Shown here: piece after piece, positions 48,610-58,187 of the stretch
Numbering within the stretch: position 1 is the first letter of the stretch
How the letters are laid out: each line of letters opens with the position of its first letter
DNA from: Pirellulales bacterium
Lineage (GTDB): Bacteria > Planctomycetota > Planctomycetia > Pirellulales > Thermoguttaceae
Reading direction: 5' to 3'
Length of the DNA: 64,000 bases
Assembly: GCA_016935315.1 (NCBI GenBank)
Contig: JAFGRD010000028.1
Coordinates: 62,001-126,000 of the forward strand
Program-made: the position numbers and the translations under genes
The notes under the pieces: model-generated
Databases searched by the model: none
Told to the model about the DNA's origin: nothing
What the model saw: the letters and a program-made list of their open reading frames with translations, nothing else

Positions 48610-51279
48610 ATGAGACATTCCATCCTCGCCTTTCATGTCATGATCTTCACGTGGATGTGTCTTTGCCACGTTTGTTCGGCTCGGGACGAAGAAGCTCAGC
48701 CGGTCAATCTCGCGGTGGCGGCGACACCGTCGACATCGTACGTCTCAGGCCACGAAACGCTTGCCGCGATCAACGACGGATTCGATCCGCGCGATTCCAA
48801 TGACAGGCATCACGGCCAGTACGGCAACTGGCCGCGGCGCGGTACGCAGTGGGTGCAGTACGAGTGGCGGCAGCCGATTAGCACGAATAGGATCGACGTC
48901 TACTGGTGGAACGACCGCCAAGGCGTGCGATTCCCAACATCCTGCCGGCTGCTTTACTGGGACGGCGACAAGTTTGCACCGGCAGAAACAACAAGCGGCC
49001 TGACCATCGAGAAGGACAAGTACAGCGCCACGACGTTCGCAGAAATCACAACGACACGCCTGAAACTGGAGATGGACGGGGATGGCGCCTATTCGACGGG
49101 AATCCTCGAGTGGAAGGTCTACGATTCCGGCAACTCTCCGGAGTTTCCACCGCGAGTGACAGCGGGCATCGACCGTGTTGTTGTCGTAGGAGGCAAGACG
49201 CACCTCGACGGTGCGGTTCAACTGCTCTCCCGAAAACGAGGATCCGTCAGCACTCGCTGGTCAAAGGAATCGGGCCCGGGCAATGTCTCCTTCGCTGATC
49301 CGAACAGTCTGTGCACCACGGCAAGCTGCTCGCAGCCCGGCGACTACGTTCTGAAACTGAACGCTACGGCCGGCGATCAAAGCGGCTCGTCAACACAGAA
49401 AGTCTTATGCATCGACCCGCCTCCCGCGGAGCCTCTGTGCATGGTCGACATGTCCAGGTACACAATTGACAACCCGTTGTGGAATGATCGGGCCAAGGCT
49501 CTGATCGTGCACTGGATACCGCACTGCATTCGCAAAATCAACGATCCGGACCTGAGAGAAGGGGGGATCAACAACTTCTTGGAAGCCGCGCAGAAGCTGG
49601 CCGGCGAGCCGCATGAAGCGCATCGCGGCTATGTATTCTCCAACGCCTGGGTCTATAACACGATCGAAGCCATGTGTTTTGCGTTAATGGTGGACCCACG
49701 CGGAGACCCCGAGATCTTGGACGCCCAGCAACAGATGCGGAGCACTCTGGAAGACTGGATTCCCAAGGTGCTGGCCGCACAGGAACCTGATGGATACATT
49801 CAAACGGCATTCACCTTAAGCGACCGCCAGCGATGGTCGCCCCGGCACCGCGGCGATCATGAAGGTTATGTGGCCGGCTATTTTCTCGACGCTGCGGCCG
49901 CGCATTACCAGCAGACGGGCGGTGGCGACAAGCGCCTGTACAATGCAGCGAAAAAGCTGGCTGACTGTTGGGACGAACAGATCGGCCCGTCGCCCAAACA
50001 AGCCTGGTACGACGGACATCAAGCCATGGAGATGGCCCTGTTTCGTTTCGGACGGCTCGTAGGCGATGTGGAAGGCGGCGGGAAAGGGGACAAATACCTG
50101 GCTCTCGGCAAGTTCTTACTTGACTGCCGCAAGGACGGAAGCGAGTACGATCAAAGCCACGTCCCTGTCACTCAACAGTATGAAGCCGTGGGACATGCGG
50201 TACGTGCTTCTTATTCCTACACCGGCATGGCCGACGTTGTGCTGGCAACCGGGGACATCGATTACCAGAGCGCCGTGATGTCACTGTGGAACAGCATCGT
50301 CCATCGCAAGTATTACGTAACGGGCGGGATCGGAAGTGGCGAGACGTCCGAGGGTTTTGGGCCCGACTATTCGCTCCGCCACAACGCCTATTGCGAGTCA
50401 TGCTCCAGTTGCGGCGAAGTCCAATTCCAACATCGACTCTGTTTGATTCACCACGACGCGAAATACGCGGACCTCTACGAGGAGACGCTCTACAACGCGC
50501 TGCTCGGATCGATTGATCTGGCCGGCGAGAAGTTCTACTACCAGAACCCACTTGACGAACGACGCCCGCGATATGAGTGGCACGGCTGTCCTTGCTGTGT
50601 TGGCAATATCCCGCTCACGCTCCTGATGCTGCCCACATGGACGTACGCCCGAGACGACCAGAACGTGTACATCAACTTGTTCATCGGCGGTTCCACTCAG
50701 GTCGGTGACGTGGCGGGCACTCAGGTCGGGCTGACCCAGAGGACGGACTATCCGTGGGGCGGTGACGTGTCGATTACGGTCAATCCGGAATCCGCCCGAA
50801 CGTTCGGCGTACGCATTCGCTCGCCAAGACATAGCGTCAGCGATTTGTACACCTGTTCGCCCGAGTCTGACGGGATTGCCTCCATCTCCGTGAACGGCCA
50901 GACAATCACACCGCCGATCGAGAAGGGGTATGTGGTCGTCCATCGCAAGTGGAAGGCAGGCGATCGCATCGATTTGACGCTTCCCATGAAGGCTCAGCGA
51001 GTGAAAGGCGTCGACAAGATCGAGGCAACGCGCGACCGCGTCGCGCTGCGGCGTGGCCCGCTGATCTACGCCGTCGAGGAAGTGGACCAAGATCCAGACG
51101 CGGTCCTGTCGTCAACGGCCGAGTTGAAAGCCGAGTGGCGTGCAGATCTGCTCCACGGCACCGTTGTCCTGACAAGCGTTTGGAGCGATCAATCCGCTCT
51201 AATGGCAATTCCTTACTACCTGCGCAACAATCGAAAACCCAGCTCTTTGTCACGCGTCTGGATACGCGACGGAGAGTAG
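48610..51279 (+). CDS. Secreted GH127-type beta-L-arabinofuranosidase with N-terminal accessory domains
   Basis: 889 residues from ATG 48610, fixed by AGGAG eight bases upstream; signal peptide LAFHVMIFTWMCLCHVCSA. Residues about 30-172 resemble a discoidin-like domain (AINDGFDPRDS, WVQYEWRQPISTNRIDVYWW), about 183-268 a PKD-like domain, and from about 280 the alpha/alpha barrel. The zinc-thiolate site of GH127 is intact: Glu596 and Cys598 in CESCSSCGE, and Cys662-Cys663 in CPCCVGN, one of which is the nucleophile. It should release L-arabinofuranose from side chains. The codon composition looks less G+C-rich than the housekeeping genes, hinting at transfer. Confidence 0.9.
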   Translation: MRHSILAFHVMIFTWMCLCHVCSARDEEAQPVNLAVAATPSTSYVSGHETLAAINDGFDPRDSNDRHHGQYGNWPRRGTQWVQYEWRQPISTNRIDVYWWNDRQGVRFPTSCRLLYWDGDKFAPAETTSGLTIEKDKYSATTFAEITTTRLKLEMDGDGAYSTGILEWKVYDSGNSPEFPPRVTAGIDRVVVVGGKTHLDGAVQLLSRKRGSVSTRWSKESGPGNVSFADPNSLCTTASCSQPGDYVLKLNATAGDQSGSSTQKVLCIDPPPAEPLCMVDMSRYTIDNPLWNDRAKALIVHWIPHCIRKINDPDLREGGINNFLEAAQKLAGEPHEAHRGYVFSNAWVYNTIEAMCFALMVDPRGDPEILDAQQQMRSTLEDWIPKVLAAQEPDGYIQTAFTLSDRQRWSPRHRGDHEGYVAGYFLDAAAAHYQQTGGGDKRLYNAAKKLADCWDEQIGPSPKQAWYDGHQAMEMALFRFGRLVGDVEGGGKGDKYLALGKFLLDCRKDGSEYDQSHVPVTQQYEAVGHAVRASYSYTGMADVVLATGDIDYQSAVMSLWNSIVHRKYYVTGGIGSGETSEGFGPDYSLRHNAYCESCSSCGEVQFQHRLCLIHHDAKYADLYEETLYNALLGSIDLAGEKFYYQNPLDERRPRYEWHGCPCCVGNIPLTLLMLPTWTYARDDQNVYINLFIGGSTQVGDVAGTQVGLTQRTDYPWGGDVSITVNPESARTFGVRIRSPRHSVSDLYTCSPESDGIASISVNGQTITPPIEKGYVVVHRKWKAGDRIDLTLPMKAQRVKGVDKIEATRDRVALRRGPLIYAVEEVDQDPDAVLSSTAELKAEWRADLLHGTVVLTSVWSDQSALMAIPYYLRNNRKPSSLSRVWIRDGE

Positions 51280-51281
51280 TT

Positions 51282-51299
51282 CGGCCTTTCCCGAGGCCG
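51282..51299 (+). terminator. Short stem-loop after the GH127 gene
   Basis: CGGCCT and AGGCCG form a 6-bp stem with a 6-base loop, two bases after the stop codon. No T tract follows. Weak terminator candidate. Confidence 0.35.
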
Positions 51300-51485
51300 G
51301 TCGGCATCTTCAAAGGAATCGCGCGAGAAACCGACTCTACTGAATCGGTGAAACGCATCGTGAGAAGCCTTCATCGGGGAGAATGGAGAGGAAGAGCATC
51401 TTGCGTGCATCCGCTTCGACTCACGGGCCACATGGGGCGAAAGGCTGATCCTGTCGCCGAGAAAAGCAGGTGGTCGTAGCCGCCC

Positions 51486-51500
51486 TTGCACGCTCAATCC
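51486..51500 (-). repeat. Possible decayed end of the hairpin element
   Basis: CTTGCACGCTCAAT differs from the inverted-orientation element segment CTTGCACACTCAAT at one base of 14, but the outer tip and inner arm are missing. It lies 15 bases before the second sulfatase start. Could be chance. Confidence 0.3.
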
Positions 51501-51514
51501 CCTGGGAGCCAAAC

Positions 51515-53140
51515 ATGCCCCGCCAGATTCGCCGTAAGTCTTCAAGCCTTCGTCGTGCGCATCAGCACGCGCGCTGCGTGGTCGGCCGGGCTGCGTGGGT
51601 CCTGCTGCCGGCGCTCGTTCTTGCGTGTGTCGTGGATGCCGCAGAGACGGATGCCGAAAGGCCGGACGGCTACAATGTCCTGTTCATCGCCGTGGACGAC
51701 ATGCGGCCCGAGTTGGGCTGCTATGGCTTCGAGTACATGCACACACCCAACATCGATCGGCTGGCAAGCCGGGGAACGCTGTTCAACCGGGCTTACTGCC
51801 AGCAGGCAGTCTGCAACCCATCGCGGGCGTCGTTGATGACCGGCCTTCGGCCCGACTCGACCAAAGTGCACGATCTAAGGCGGCATTTCCGTCTGGGTGT
51901 GCCCGATGTGGTCACGGTGGCGCAACACTTCAAGAACCATGGTTATCACTCGCAGGCCATCAGCAAGATCTATCATCGCGGCCTCGACGATCGGCAGTCA
52001 TGGAGTGTGCCCCAAGTGCGACCGAATGCCCCTACCTACATCAGTGACGAGATTCTCGGGCGAATAGCAGAGACGCGCAAGGAACTCGAAAACAAGGGGA
52101 TTCGTACGACACGGTCCCCAGGCAGGAAAGATCCGGCGACTGGGAGCACGTTGGAATTGGGCTCGCGCAAAGGTCCCCGTGTCCACGGCCCCAGTTGGGA
52201 GGCGCCCGACGTGGCCGACAACGTGCTGTGCGACGGCAAGACGGCCGACCGGATCGTCGAGCTGTTACGCCGGTTCAAGGAGGAAGACACGCCGTTCTTT
52301 CTCGGTTGTGGGTTCCTCAAGCCGCATCTCCCGTTTGTCGCTCCGAAGCGGTACTTCGATCTCTATCCCATCGAGAGCATCAAGCTGCCCGACAATCGCT
52401 TCCATCCCAAGAACGCTCCGCAGTTGGCCCTGCACCAGTCGGGCGAGTTTCGTGCGTATAGCGATGTCCCGGCCGAGGGGCCGTTCCCCGAACCGCTGTT
52501 GCGCGATACGCTGCGGGCCTATCGGGCGTGCGTGAGCTACGTTGATGCTCAGGTGGGACGCATCCTGGCCGAGCTGGACCGGCTGGGGCTCCGCAACAAC
52601 ACGGTGGTCGTTCTCTGGGGCGACCACGGCTGGCACCTGGGCGAGCAGGACCTCTGGGGCAAGATGACGAACTTCGAGATCGCCACGCGCGTGCCGATGA
52701 TCATCAGCGCACCGGGTCAGTCGAACACGGGCGCGAGGACCGATGGGCTGACGGAATTCGTCGACATCTACCCGACGTTGTGCGAATTGTGCGGACTGCC
52801 GGTGCCCGACCGCCTGGAGGGCACGAGTCTCGTGCCGCTGATGAACGATCCGGGGCAGAAGTGGAAGGCGGCGGCCTTCAGCCAGTATCCTCGTCCTGGC
52901 CATTACCCCGCAGAGGACCATATCCGGCAGATGGGCTACAGCATGCGGACCGACCGCTACCGGTACACCGAATGGCGGGATCACAAGACCGGCGAGGTGC
53001 TTGCCCGCGAGCTGTACGATTACGAGACCGACCCGCAGGGCAACGACAACGTCGCGGGGGAGGCGGGATACGCCACGCTGGTCGAGCGGCTCGGCCGGCA
53101 GCTCGCCGCGGGCTGGCGCGGGGCGCTGCCTCGGGAATAA
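51515..53140 (+). CDS. Secreted sulfatase, iduronate-2-sulfatase-like
   Basis: 541 residues from ATG 51515, with GGAG seven bases upstream. A basic N-terminus and hydrophobic stretch (VLLPALVLACVVDAAE) form the export signal. The active site is CNPSRASLMTG, with Cys100 the formylglycine precursor. IAVDDMRPELGCYG and WGDHGWHLGEQDLWGK are typical of the iduronate-2-sulfatase-like branch; YETDPQGNDNVA near the end is a common sulfatase tail. It should desulfate a polysaccharide or oligosaccharide outside the cytoplasm. It converges with the esterase-like gene, 41 bp between stops. Confidence 0.94.
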   Translation: MPRQIRRKSSSLRRAHQHARCVVGRAAWVLLPALVLACVVDAAETDAERPDGYNVLFIAVDDMRPELGCYGFEYMHTPNIDRLASRGTLFNRAYCQQAVCNPSRASLMTGLRPDSTKVHDLRRHFRLGVPDVVTVAQHFKNHGYHSQAISKIYHRGLDDRQSWSVPQVRPNAPTYISDEILGRIAETRKELENKGIRTTRSPGRKDPATGSTLELGSRKGPRVHGPSWEAPDVADNVLCDGKTADRIVELLRRFKEEDTPFFLGCGFLKPHLPFVAPKRYFDLYPIESIKLPDNRFHPKNAPQLALHQSGEFRAYSDVPAEGPFPEPLLRDTLRAYRACVSYVDAQVGRILAELDRLGLRNNTVVVLWGDHGWHLGEQDLWGKMTNFEIATRVPMIISAPGQSNTGARTDGLTEFVDIYPTLCELCGLPVPDRLEGTSLVPLMNDPGQKWKAAAFSQYPRPGHYPAEDHIRQMGYSMRTDRYRYTEWRDHKTGEVLARELYDYETDPQGNDNVAGEAGYATLVERLGRQLAAGWRGALPRE

Positions 53141-53181
53141 CGTGCCGCTGGCTGGCCGTCCCCCGCCGTCGAGCGGCCGCT

Positions 53182-54546
53182 TTATCGCTCCGGCTCGGGC
53201 GGTCCCATCCAACCGGCTTTGCCAGCTTCCCGATCCTTGACGGGCGCGTTGGTCAGTTTGACCGGCAGGCTGGTCACGTAGCCCGGGAATCCCATCGCCG
53301 TGTCGGCCACCTCAATCATATAAGCGTCCGGTTTGCGGCCCGGCACCGACGTTTCATAGTGGTCGTCCTGTTTCCTCATGAGCCACTCGAACCACGTCAA
53401 ATCACGCCATTCGGGGTTGTGCGCGTAGACGAACCACGCTCGAACGAGCTGGATCTTTGCCTTGCTCTGAACCTTGGCACGATAGTAGTTGCGTCCGTCT
53501 CGGTACTCGTGACTCATGTCGATGATCTTGCTGATCGGCCGGCCGTCGAATATGTGGACGACCCACATCATGAAGTCGATGAACTGCACTTCGTGGAAGT
53601 TGTAGTGCCGGTAGTTCGGGATCATCTCGGTCGTCATGGGCTGTGCGAGACGTTCCTGCATCAGGTTGATGTTGAACATGTTGTAGCCGCCTTCATTGGT
53701 GGCCCCGATATAGAAGACAGGCACGTTGACTTGGTCCTGAAAGAAGGCATGGTGGAACGAAAGGTGCCACTGAACCTGGTCCGTACGATAGACGCTCTCG
53801 TTGCCCATGATGATGGGCGAAGCCACACGCGCGTCCATAGCGGCGGCGACCGTGGCGCTACGTCCTCGTTTCGAATGGCCCCCGATGACGGCTTTCACCC
53901 TGTCGACATCGAGCACTTTCTCGAGCACGTCCATCGCCCGGATGTAGATCAGCGCCAACTGGCAGTTCATGTTGTAGACGTTCGTGCCCGTCTTGCGCCG
54001 CATCCTGGTGAGAACGTTCATGTTCTTCCCTTCGATGCCCGAACCGTCGGGATGGACGCCCGGACTACTGAGGACCATCGTCGGATATCCGGTGCGCGTC
54101 GCGATCGGTTCGCCGTACTTTTCGACGTGCGCCGGAAACATGGACCAACCCGGCGAGCCGACGATGACCACCTTGCCCTTGCGTTCGGGCGAGAGATTGA
54201 TGGCATTGTCGGCCGGCATCAGGATTACACACGGATGGCCCCACACACGTCCTTCCAGCCTGAGGCTGTTGAAATGGGCCGTGATCTTGCGGAGCTTCTT
54301 CGAGGGATCGGTGTCGCTCGTGACGATTTCGTCCGAGACGATCTTCAAGTCCGCGGGGACCATGTCCCGTTTGACGTACGCGTAGATCTCTCGTGGTTTC
54401 GGCACGTTGCGCGAGGCATCCTCGAAGTTGAACGGCCGCTGTTCGCCCTGCGGCTCTCCGGCACGGGCCAACGACCCCAAAGTCCATTCAACAGGCAAAA
54501 AAGTGCAACCCGCCAGAACAAACGCCAGGAGTCTTGGATACATCAC
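53182..54546 (-). CDS. Secreted alpha/beta hydrolase, PqaA/esterase-like
   Basis: 454 residues with an N-terminal signal (LLAFVLAGCTFLPVEWTLG). Residues 100-330 form an alpha/beta hydrolase core: KVVIVGSPGWS, then IGGHSKRGRSATVAAAMD with the nucleophile elbow Ser225 in a G-x-S context like PqaA (PhoPQ-activated pathogenicity-related) and glucuronoyl or acetyl esterases. A histidine-rich segment (NYRHYNFHE) and a C-terminal beta sandwich (about 375-440) follow. Likely removes ester groups from the locus substrate. It is the last gene of the minus-strand run; the fragmentary gene at 54607 lies just upstream. Confidence 0.75.
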   Translation of the reverse strand: MMYPRLLAFVLAGCTFLPVEWTLGSLARAGEPQGEQRPFNFEDASRNVPKPREIYAYVKRDMVPADLKIVSDEIVTSDTDPSKKLRKITAHFNSLRLEGRVWGHPCVILMPADNAINLSPERKGKVVIVGSPGWSMFPAHVEKYGEPIATRTGYPTMVLSSPGVHPDGSGIEGKNMNVLTRMRRKTGTNVYNMNCQLALIYIRAMDVLEKVLDVDRVKAVIGGHSKRGRSATVAAAMDARVASPIIMGNESVYRTDQVQWHLSFHHAFFQDQVNVPVFYIGATNEGGYNMFNINLMQERLAQPMTTEMIPNYRHYNFHEVQFIDFMMWVVHIFDGRPISKIIDMSHEYRDGRNYYRAKVQSKAKIQLVRAWFVYAHNPEWRDLTWFEWLMRKQDDHYETSVPGRKPDAYMIEVADTAMGFPGYVTSLPVKLTNAPVKDREAGKAGWMGPPEPER

Positions 54547-54557
54547 TGGGAGTCTCC

Positions 54558-54572
54558 TATTGATGTCTTCTC
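54558..54572 (+). repeat. Possible left tip of a split hairpin element
   Basis: TATTGATGTCTTCTC shares its first nine bases, and YT at the next two, with the element's left tip, in the same orientation as the right half at 55037-55079. Together they would frame the lyase relic. Short, so possibly chance. Confidence 0.35.
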
Positions 54573-54606
54573 AGAAAGTGCAGTCTTCGTTCCATGGGCA
54601 AGAGAA

Positions 54607-55036
54607 TCAGAAGTAGCTGTGGATGTTGTAGGCGTTCTTCTGATGGACGTAAGTCTTCTTGCGGCCTTCGGAATCCGGCTGCGTGAAGATCATGATGGAC
54701 TCGCCGTGGTACGGCTGGTAGAGGGCGAGTTCATCTCGTTCATCGCCGCAGAGGTCGACGGCGAATGCCTGCACCGCAACATGAGACTTGCTCGTTCCCC
54801 AATGGAGCCGACTGCGGACGCGCTCTTCGTATTCCTTAGTGGTCTTCTCCCAGATCGTCTCAGCCGATGCGGAAAGGCAGCAAGCGGGACCGGAATTGCA
54901 TATGCTGATCAATACTGCCGGACCGGGCTTCGTGAAGGGCTGAAAAATCGCCGTGCAATCGGCATGGTTCCGAGCCTGCTTCCGCCAAAGCACCTTTCCG
55001 TCATCGTCCGCCAACGTGGTGCCGAGGATGATCTCA
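54607..55036 (-). pseudogene. 3'-terminal fragment of a lyase-like/FG-GAP propeller gene
   Basis: About 143 codons ending NAYNIHSYF. The segments TLADDDGKVLWRKQ, FAVDLCGDERDELALYQPY and IMIFTQPDSEGRK have the D-x-x-GD-x-RDEL pattern of FG-GAP propeller blades, as at the end of family 11 rhamnogalacturonan lyases. There is no signal peptide or N-terminal part: the coding similarity begins exactly where a half hairpin element ends (55037). An ATG inside the element opens the frame (MREGDGRDEII), but this looks accidental. Most likely a relic cut by, or captured next to, the element. Confidence 0.55.
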
Positions 55037-55079
55037 TCCCGTCCGTCACCCTCGCGCATTGAGAGTGCAGGCGTCAATA
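55037..55079 (+). mobile_element. Right-half copy of the hairpin element (copy F)
   Basis: CACCCTCGCGCATTGAGAGT and GCAGGCGTCAATA reproduce the right half of the element; CCCGTCCG at its left still resembles the inner arm. Similarity ends at the hairpin centre, where the lyase-like relic begins. Confidence 0.75.
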
Positions 55080-55114
55080 ACCTCACGCTATAACCTTACG
55101 CTACCGTGCCCCCG

Positions 55115-58093
55115 TCAATTCAGTCGCGGCGTGACCAGCTCGCCCCGGGCCTGGGCTTCGGCCTCTTCATAGGCCCCAAGGAACTCGGAGTTGCAGTCGA
55201 GCCAGAGGACGATTCGATGGAAGTCTTCCTCGGAGAGATTCACGCCATAGTGTGATTGGTCGAGGTAGTCCTGCAGCCTGGAGGCCCGAGCGCCGAATCG
55301 GCCTGGGGTCGTTCGACTGGCTGTGCTCGCGGGCGATGACCCGAAAAGCCAACTGCTGTGCGCATGGAAGTAGAAACCGTACTTCTCGGCCAGACTGTTA
55401 TAGGACCGGGTATAACAGCATCTCTTATGCTTGTCCCGCGGACAGGGGAGATACTGAATTGCGCCGCTCAAATCGAGTGCCTTCTGCTCCCGGTGACATG
55501 CGGCGCAATTGCGATCCAACACCGGTTGCACGAGGCGGACATAGTTGAATGGGTTGGAGCCTTCCACATCAGGGATGAGTGGCGACGGCCGACGCCGAAG
55601 AGCCAAGGGTGGGTCCGCGGCATGGCTCGGCGTCTTATGCTTGTGCTCGTGGCAGCCCTGACACGTCAGTTGCTCGCCCGGATGGACGTACGTAGCAGTC
55701 CTCATCGACTGGACGGCCATGCCTCGGGAGTCGAGCGCCTGGAAGTAAATCAACTTGCCCGGCGGGACTATGAAGTAAGCACTCCCGTCGCTTTCCACCG
55801 GCACGGTGCCGAGCACAGCCCGGGCGTTGGTCTGTTCGGCCACGCCGATCCGCGGCGTGTTCCGCGAGGGGGTCGACTTGGGCAATATCTGTAGCACCCG
55901 CAAGTGCGTGATTTCAGTCCCTTCCGGCCACGGGAAATCGCTGTCGTAGGCGTTCATCAGCGCGACGGTCGCCGGCCGGTCTCTGCCCGCCTCGCTCATC
56001 GCGGCGGCCGACTGAACCGTCTGTTCAGGCAGCACCGGCGGTACGAGCCGGGGGCGAAGCGGGATGGGACTGACACACAGAATAGCGGGGTCCCGGTAAA
56101 TCAACTCCTTGTTGCCGTCGCGATCGACCCAATAGATGCCGTGATTCTTCGCCTGCCGATCGTATACGCATAGGTAGTCGTCCTCGCCGAGCGGCCAGGG
56201 TGTGCCGTATTGCTCGTTTTCGCGAATCGGACCCTCGGCTTCCGGAAAAGGCACCTCGGGCGTCAGACGCACGATCTGGGAGTTGCAGTTGTCGTCGAGG
56301 TTCCGTGGATCGATCAGCACCAGGGATCCAAAGGCATGCCCGTGGTGCGGAGCCGCCGTGGCGACGTACCGATGCGAGCCGGGTATCGCCCGAATGCTCA
56401 ACTCGGCAAACGGCCGATCTCCACGCCGCACCGGATAATTGCCGTGCGGTGCACGGGGATCTCGGCCATCGGGGTAGCAGGTCCATAGATGGTGAGCAAT
56501 CGTTGTGTTGCGATCGATGTAATCCCAGCGAGTATAGACCAGCATCCCTTCGTTGTTTACGCTCGGATGCCATTCGTTCGTATCGAAGTAACTAATGGGG
56601 AAGATGTCGCCTCCGTCGCGTTGCATGGAGCACAAATTGAAGCTCCTGCATGCCCGAATTCCGCAGCGAACGTACCCCCCGCGCCGCTCGGAGATGAACA
56701 CGATTCGGCCGCCCGGCAAGAAGCAGGGATCGAAGTCATCCCATGGGCCGTCGGTCAACTGCACCAGGTGGTTGCCGTCGGCGTCCACCTGGAAGATGTG
56801 ATAGCAGTCGGTGGGAGTCCACTTCCTGCTGCTCTTCGTCGGTGGCCACACCTCGTCCCACGACTGCATGGCTTGGCGGTTTTCACTGTAAGCGAAGAGG
56901 ATTGTCTTGCCGTCGTACGACAACTCCGGCGAGAGAAACGCTCCCGGCAGGAGCGCCTGGCCCTTGAGGCGACCGTCCTCCACCACGGAGTGTTCCAGCA
57001 GGTTTGCCAGTGCGGGATGCTCGCCGAGAGGATCCGACAACACAAATAGGCCTCCACCGGGCACGGCCGTGAAACCATAGTACTGATCGCACATGTGAGG
57101 CAGGCTGCCCCGGTGGCGTTTGATGAACAACAACCTGTCGAAGTCCAGCAAGGGATTGCAGAAGGCGATGCTGCGGAGCAGTCGTCGGGCCTCGAAGTAG
57201 ACGTGCTTACGGACCTGATTGTGTACGTCGGGCTGGGCCTCCAATGCGGCCAAACGACGGTCGAGTTTCCCGATGTTGGCGACCAGCGGATTGATCCGGT
57301 CGGGATCGGCCCCGGCATGCAATCGGGCTGCCAGAACGCCCGCCCGCTGAATAATGTCCCGGGTATGCGCGAGTCGGAAACCACCGTCTGTCGGCGCTAC
57401 AGGAGGCGGCGTCTGGCCGGCTGTGCCGGGTACCGAATGGCGGCTGACACTTTTCTGATCGGCCGGTTTGCCCAGAGCGATGTTCCGCTCCGGGTCGGCC
57501 GACGAGTAGATCTCGACCTCATCCAGCGCAAGATGGCATTCCCCGCCCACGAAAAGGCGCACGATTCGGGCCGTCACGTTCTTCTCGTCGAAACGGACGA
57601 CCAGCGGCTTGCTCTCCTTCACGCCCAAGAACACCGTGCCGTCGTGCCGGTACACCGTTTCAAACCGGTCGGGGTGTGCATTACCGGCAACCCCGATGCC
57701 GATATGCCGAGTGCGTGGTGCATGATTTCCATCGGTCCGGTTGTAGATCACGACGCGGTCCAGCCGGTAGTCCTTGCCTAAGTCGACCTGCCACCACGGG
57801 TCTCTCTCGCCGACCGCCACGTGAAATCCAAAACGGCCGTTCTTGATCCCGTCGACCGCGCCGGTTGCGTCCTGGACGGTCGTAACCCCCAGGGTGTTCA
57901 CCTTCACCGGTTCGCCAGGCGTGATATTCGCGGCTGCAAACAGCCGATCCCGCGTTATCCAGTCGGCCTCCACCATGGCCTCGATTTCCCGGCCCACATC
58001 CAAGCCCCGCGGCGCCGTGGTTTCTTTGCCCGGAACCGGACATGCGACACTCGCGGTCGCTGCGGCTGCGATCAGAACGGCACGTGCGATCAT
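55115..58093 (-). CDS. Secreted dihaem HzsA-like protein with discoidin-like domain
   Basis: 992 residues from ATG 58093, set by GGGAGG seven bases upstream and a signal peptide (MIARAVLIAAAATASVACP). Residues about 50-205 resemble a discoidin/NPCBM domain (VDGIKNGRFGFHV, WWQVDLGKDYRLDRVVIYNR). The centre (about 320-750) has WD40/PD40-like propeller features (LSPELSYDGKTILFAY, FDPCFLPGGRIVFISERRGGYVRCG), as in the alpha subunit of hydrazine synthase and its many planctomycete homologues. Two c-type haem motifs follow: CQGCH at 811-815 and CAACH at 863-867. As part of a sugar locus it is unlikely to make hydrazine; an oxidoreductase role on the outside is inferred. Confidence 0.8.
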   Translation of the reverse strand: MIARAVLIAAAATASVACPVPGKETTAPRGLDVGREIEAMVEADWITRDRLFAAANITPGEPVKVNTLGVTTVQDATGAVDGIKNGRFGFHVAVGERDPWWQVDLGKDYRLDRVVIYNRTDGNHAPRTRHIGIGVAGNAHPDRFETVYRHDGTVFLGVKESKPLVVRFDEKNVTARIVRLFVGGECHLALDEVEIYSSADPERNIALGKPADQKSVSRHSVPGTAGQTPPPVAPTDGGFRLAHTRDIIQRAGVLAARLHAGADPDRINPLVANIGKLDRRLAALEAQPDVHNQVRKHVYFEARRLLRSIAFCNPLLDFDRLLFIKRHRGSLPHMCDQYYGFTAVPGGGLFVLSDPLGEHPALANLLEHSVVEDGRLKGQALLPGAFLSPELSYDGKTILFAYSENRQAMQSWDEVWPPTKSSRKWTPTDCYHIFQVDADGNHLVQLTDGPWDDFDPCFLPGGRIVFISERRGGYVRCGIRACRSFNLCSMQRDGGDIFPISYFDTNEWHPSVNNEGMLVYTRWDYIDRNTTIAHHLWTCYPDGRDPRAPHGNYPVRRGDRPFAELSIRAIPGSHRYVATAAPHHGHAFGSLVLIDPRNLDDNCNSQIVRLTPEVPFPEAEGPIRENEQYGTPWPLGEDDYLCVYDRQAKNHGIYWVDRDGNKELIYRDPAILCVSPIPLRPRLVPPVLPEQTVQSAAAMSEAGRDRPATVALMNAYDSDFPWPEGTEITHLRVLQILPKSTPSRNTPRIGVAEQTNARAVLGTVPVESDGSAYFIVPPGKLIYFQALDSRGMAVQSMRTATYVHPGEQLTCQGCHEHKHKTPSHAADPPLALRRRPSPLIPDVEGSNPFNYVRLVQPVLDRNCAACHREQKALDLSGAIQYLPCPRDKHKRCCYTRSYNSLAEKYGFYFHAHSSWLFGSSPASTASRTTPGRFGARASRLQDYLDQSHYGVNLSEEDFHRIVLWLDCNSEFLGAYEEAEAQARGELVTPRLN

Positions 58094-58187
58094 TCTCGAC
58101 CTCCCAGATTGGCGACTGTGGTGAACGCGCTGACCGGCATTTGCTATTTGCGTTGAGCCTGAAGATGATCCAGACTCGTGATGGCGA

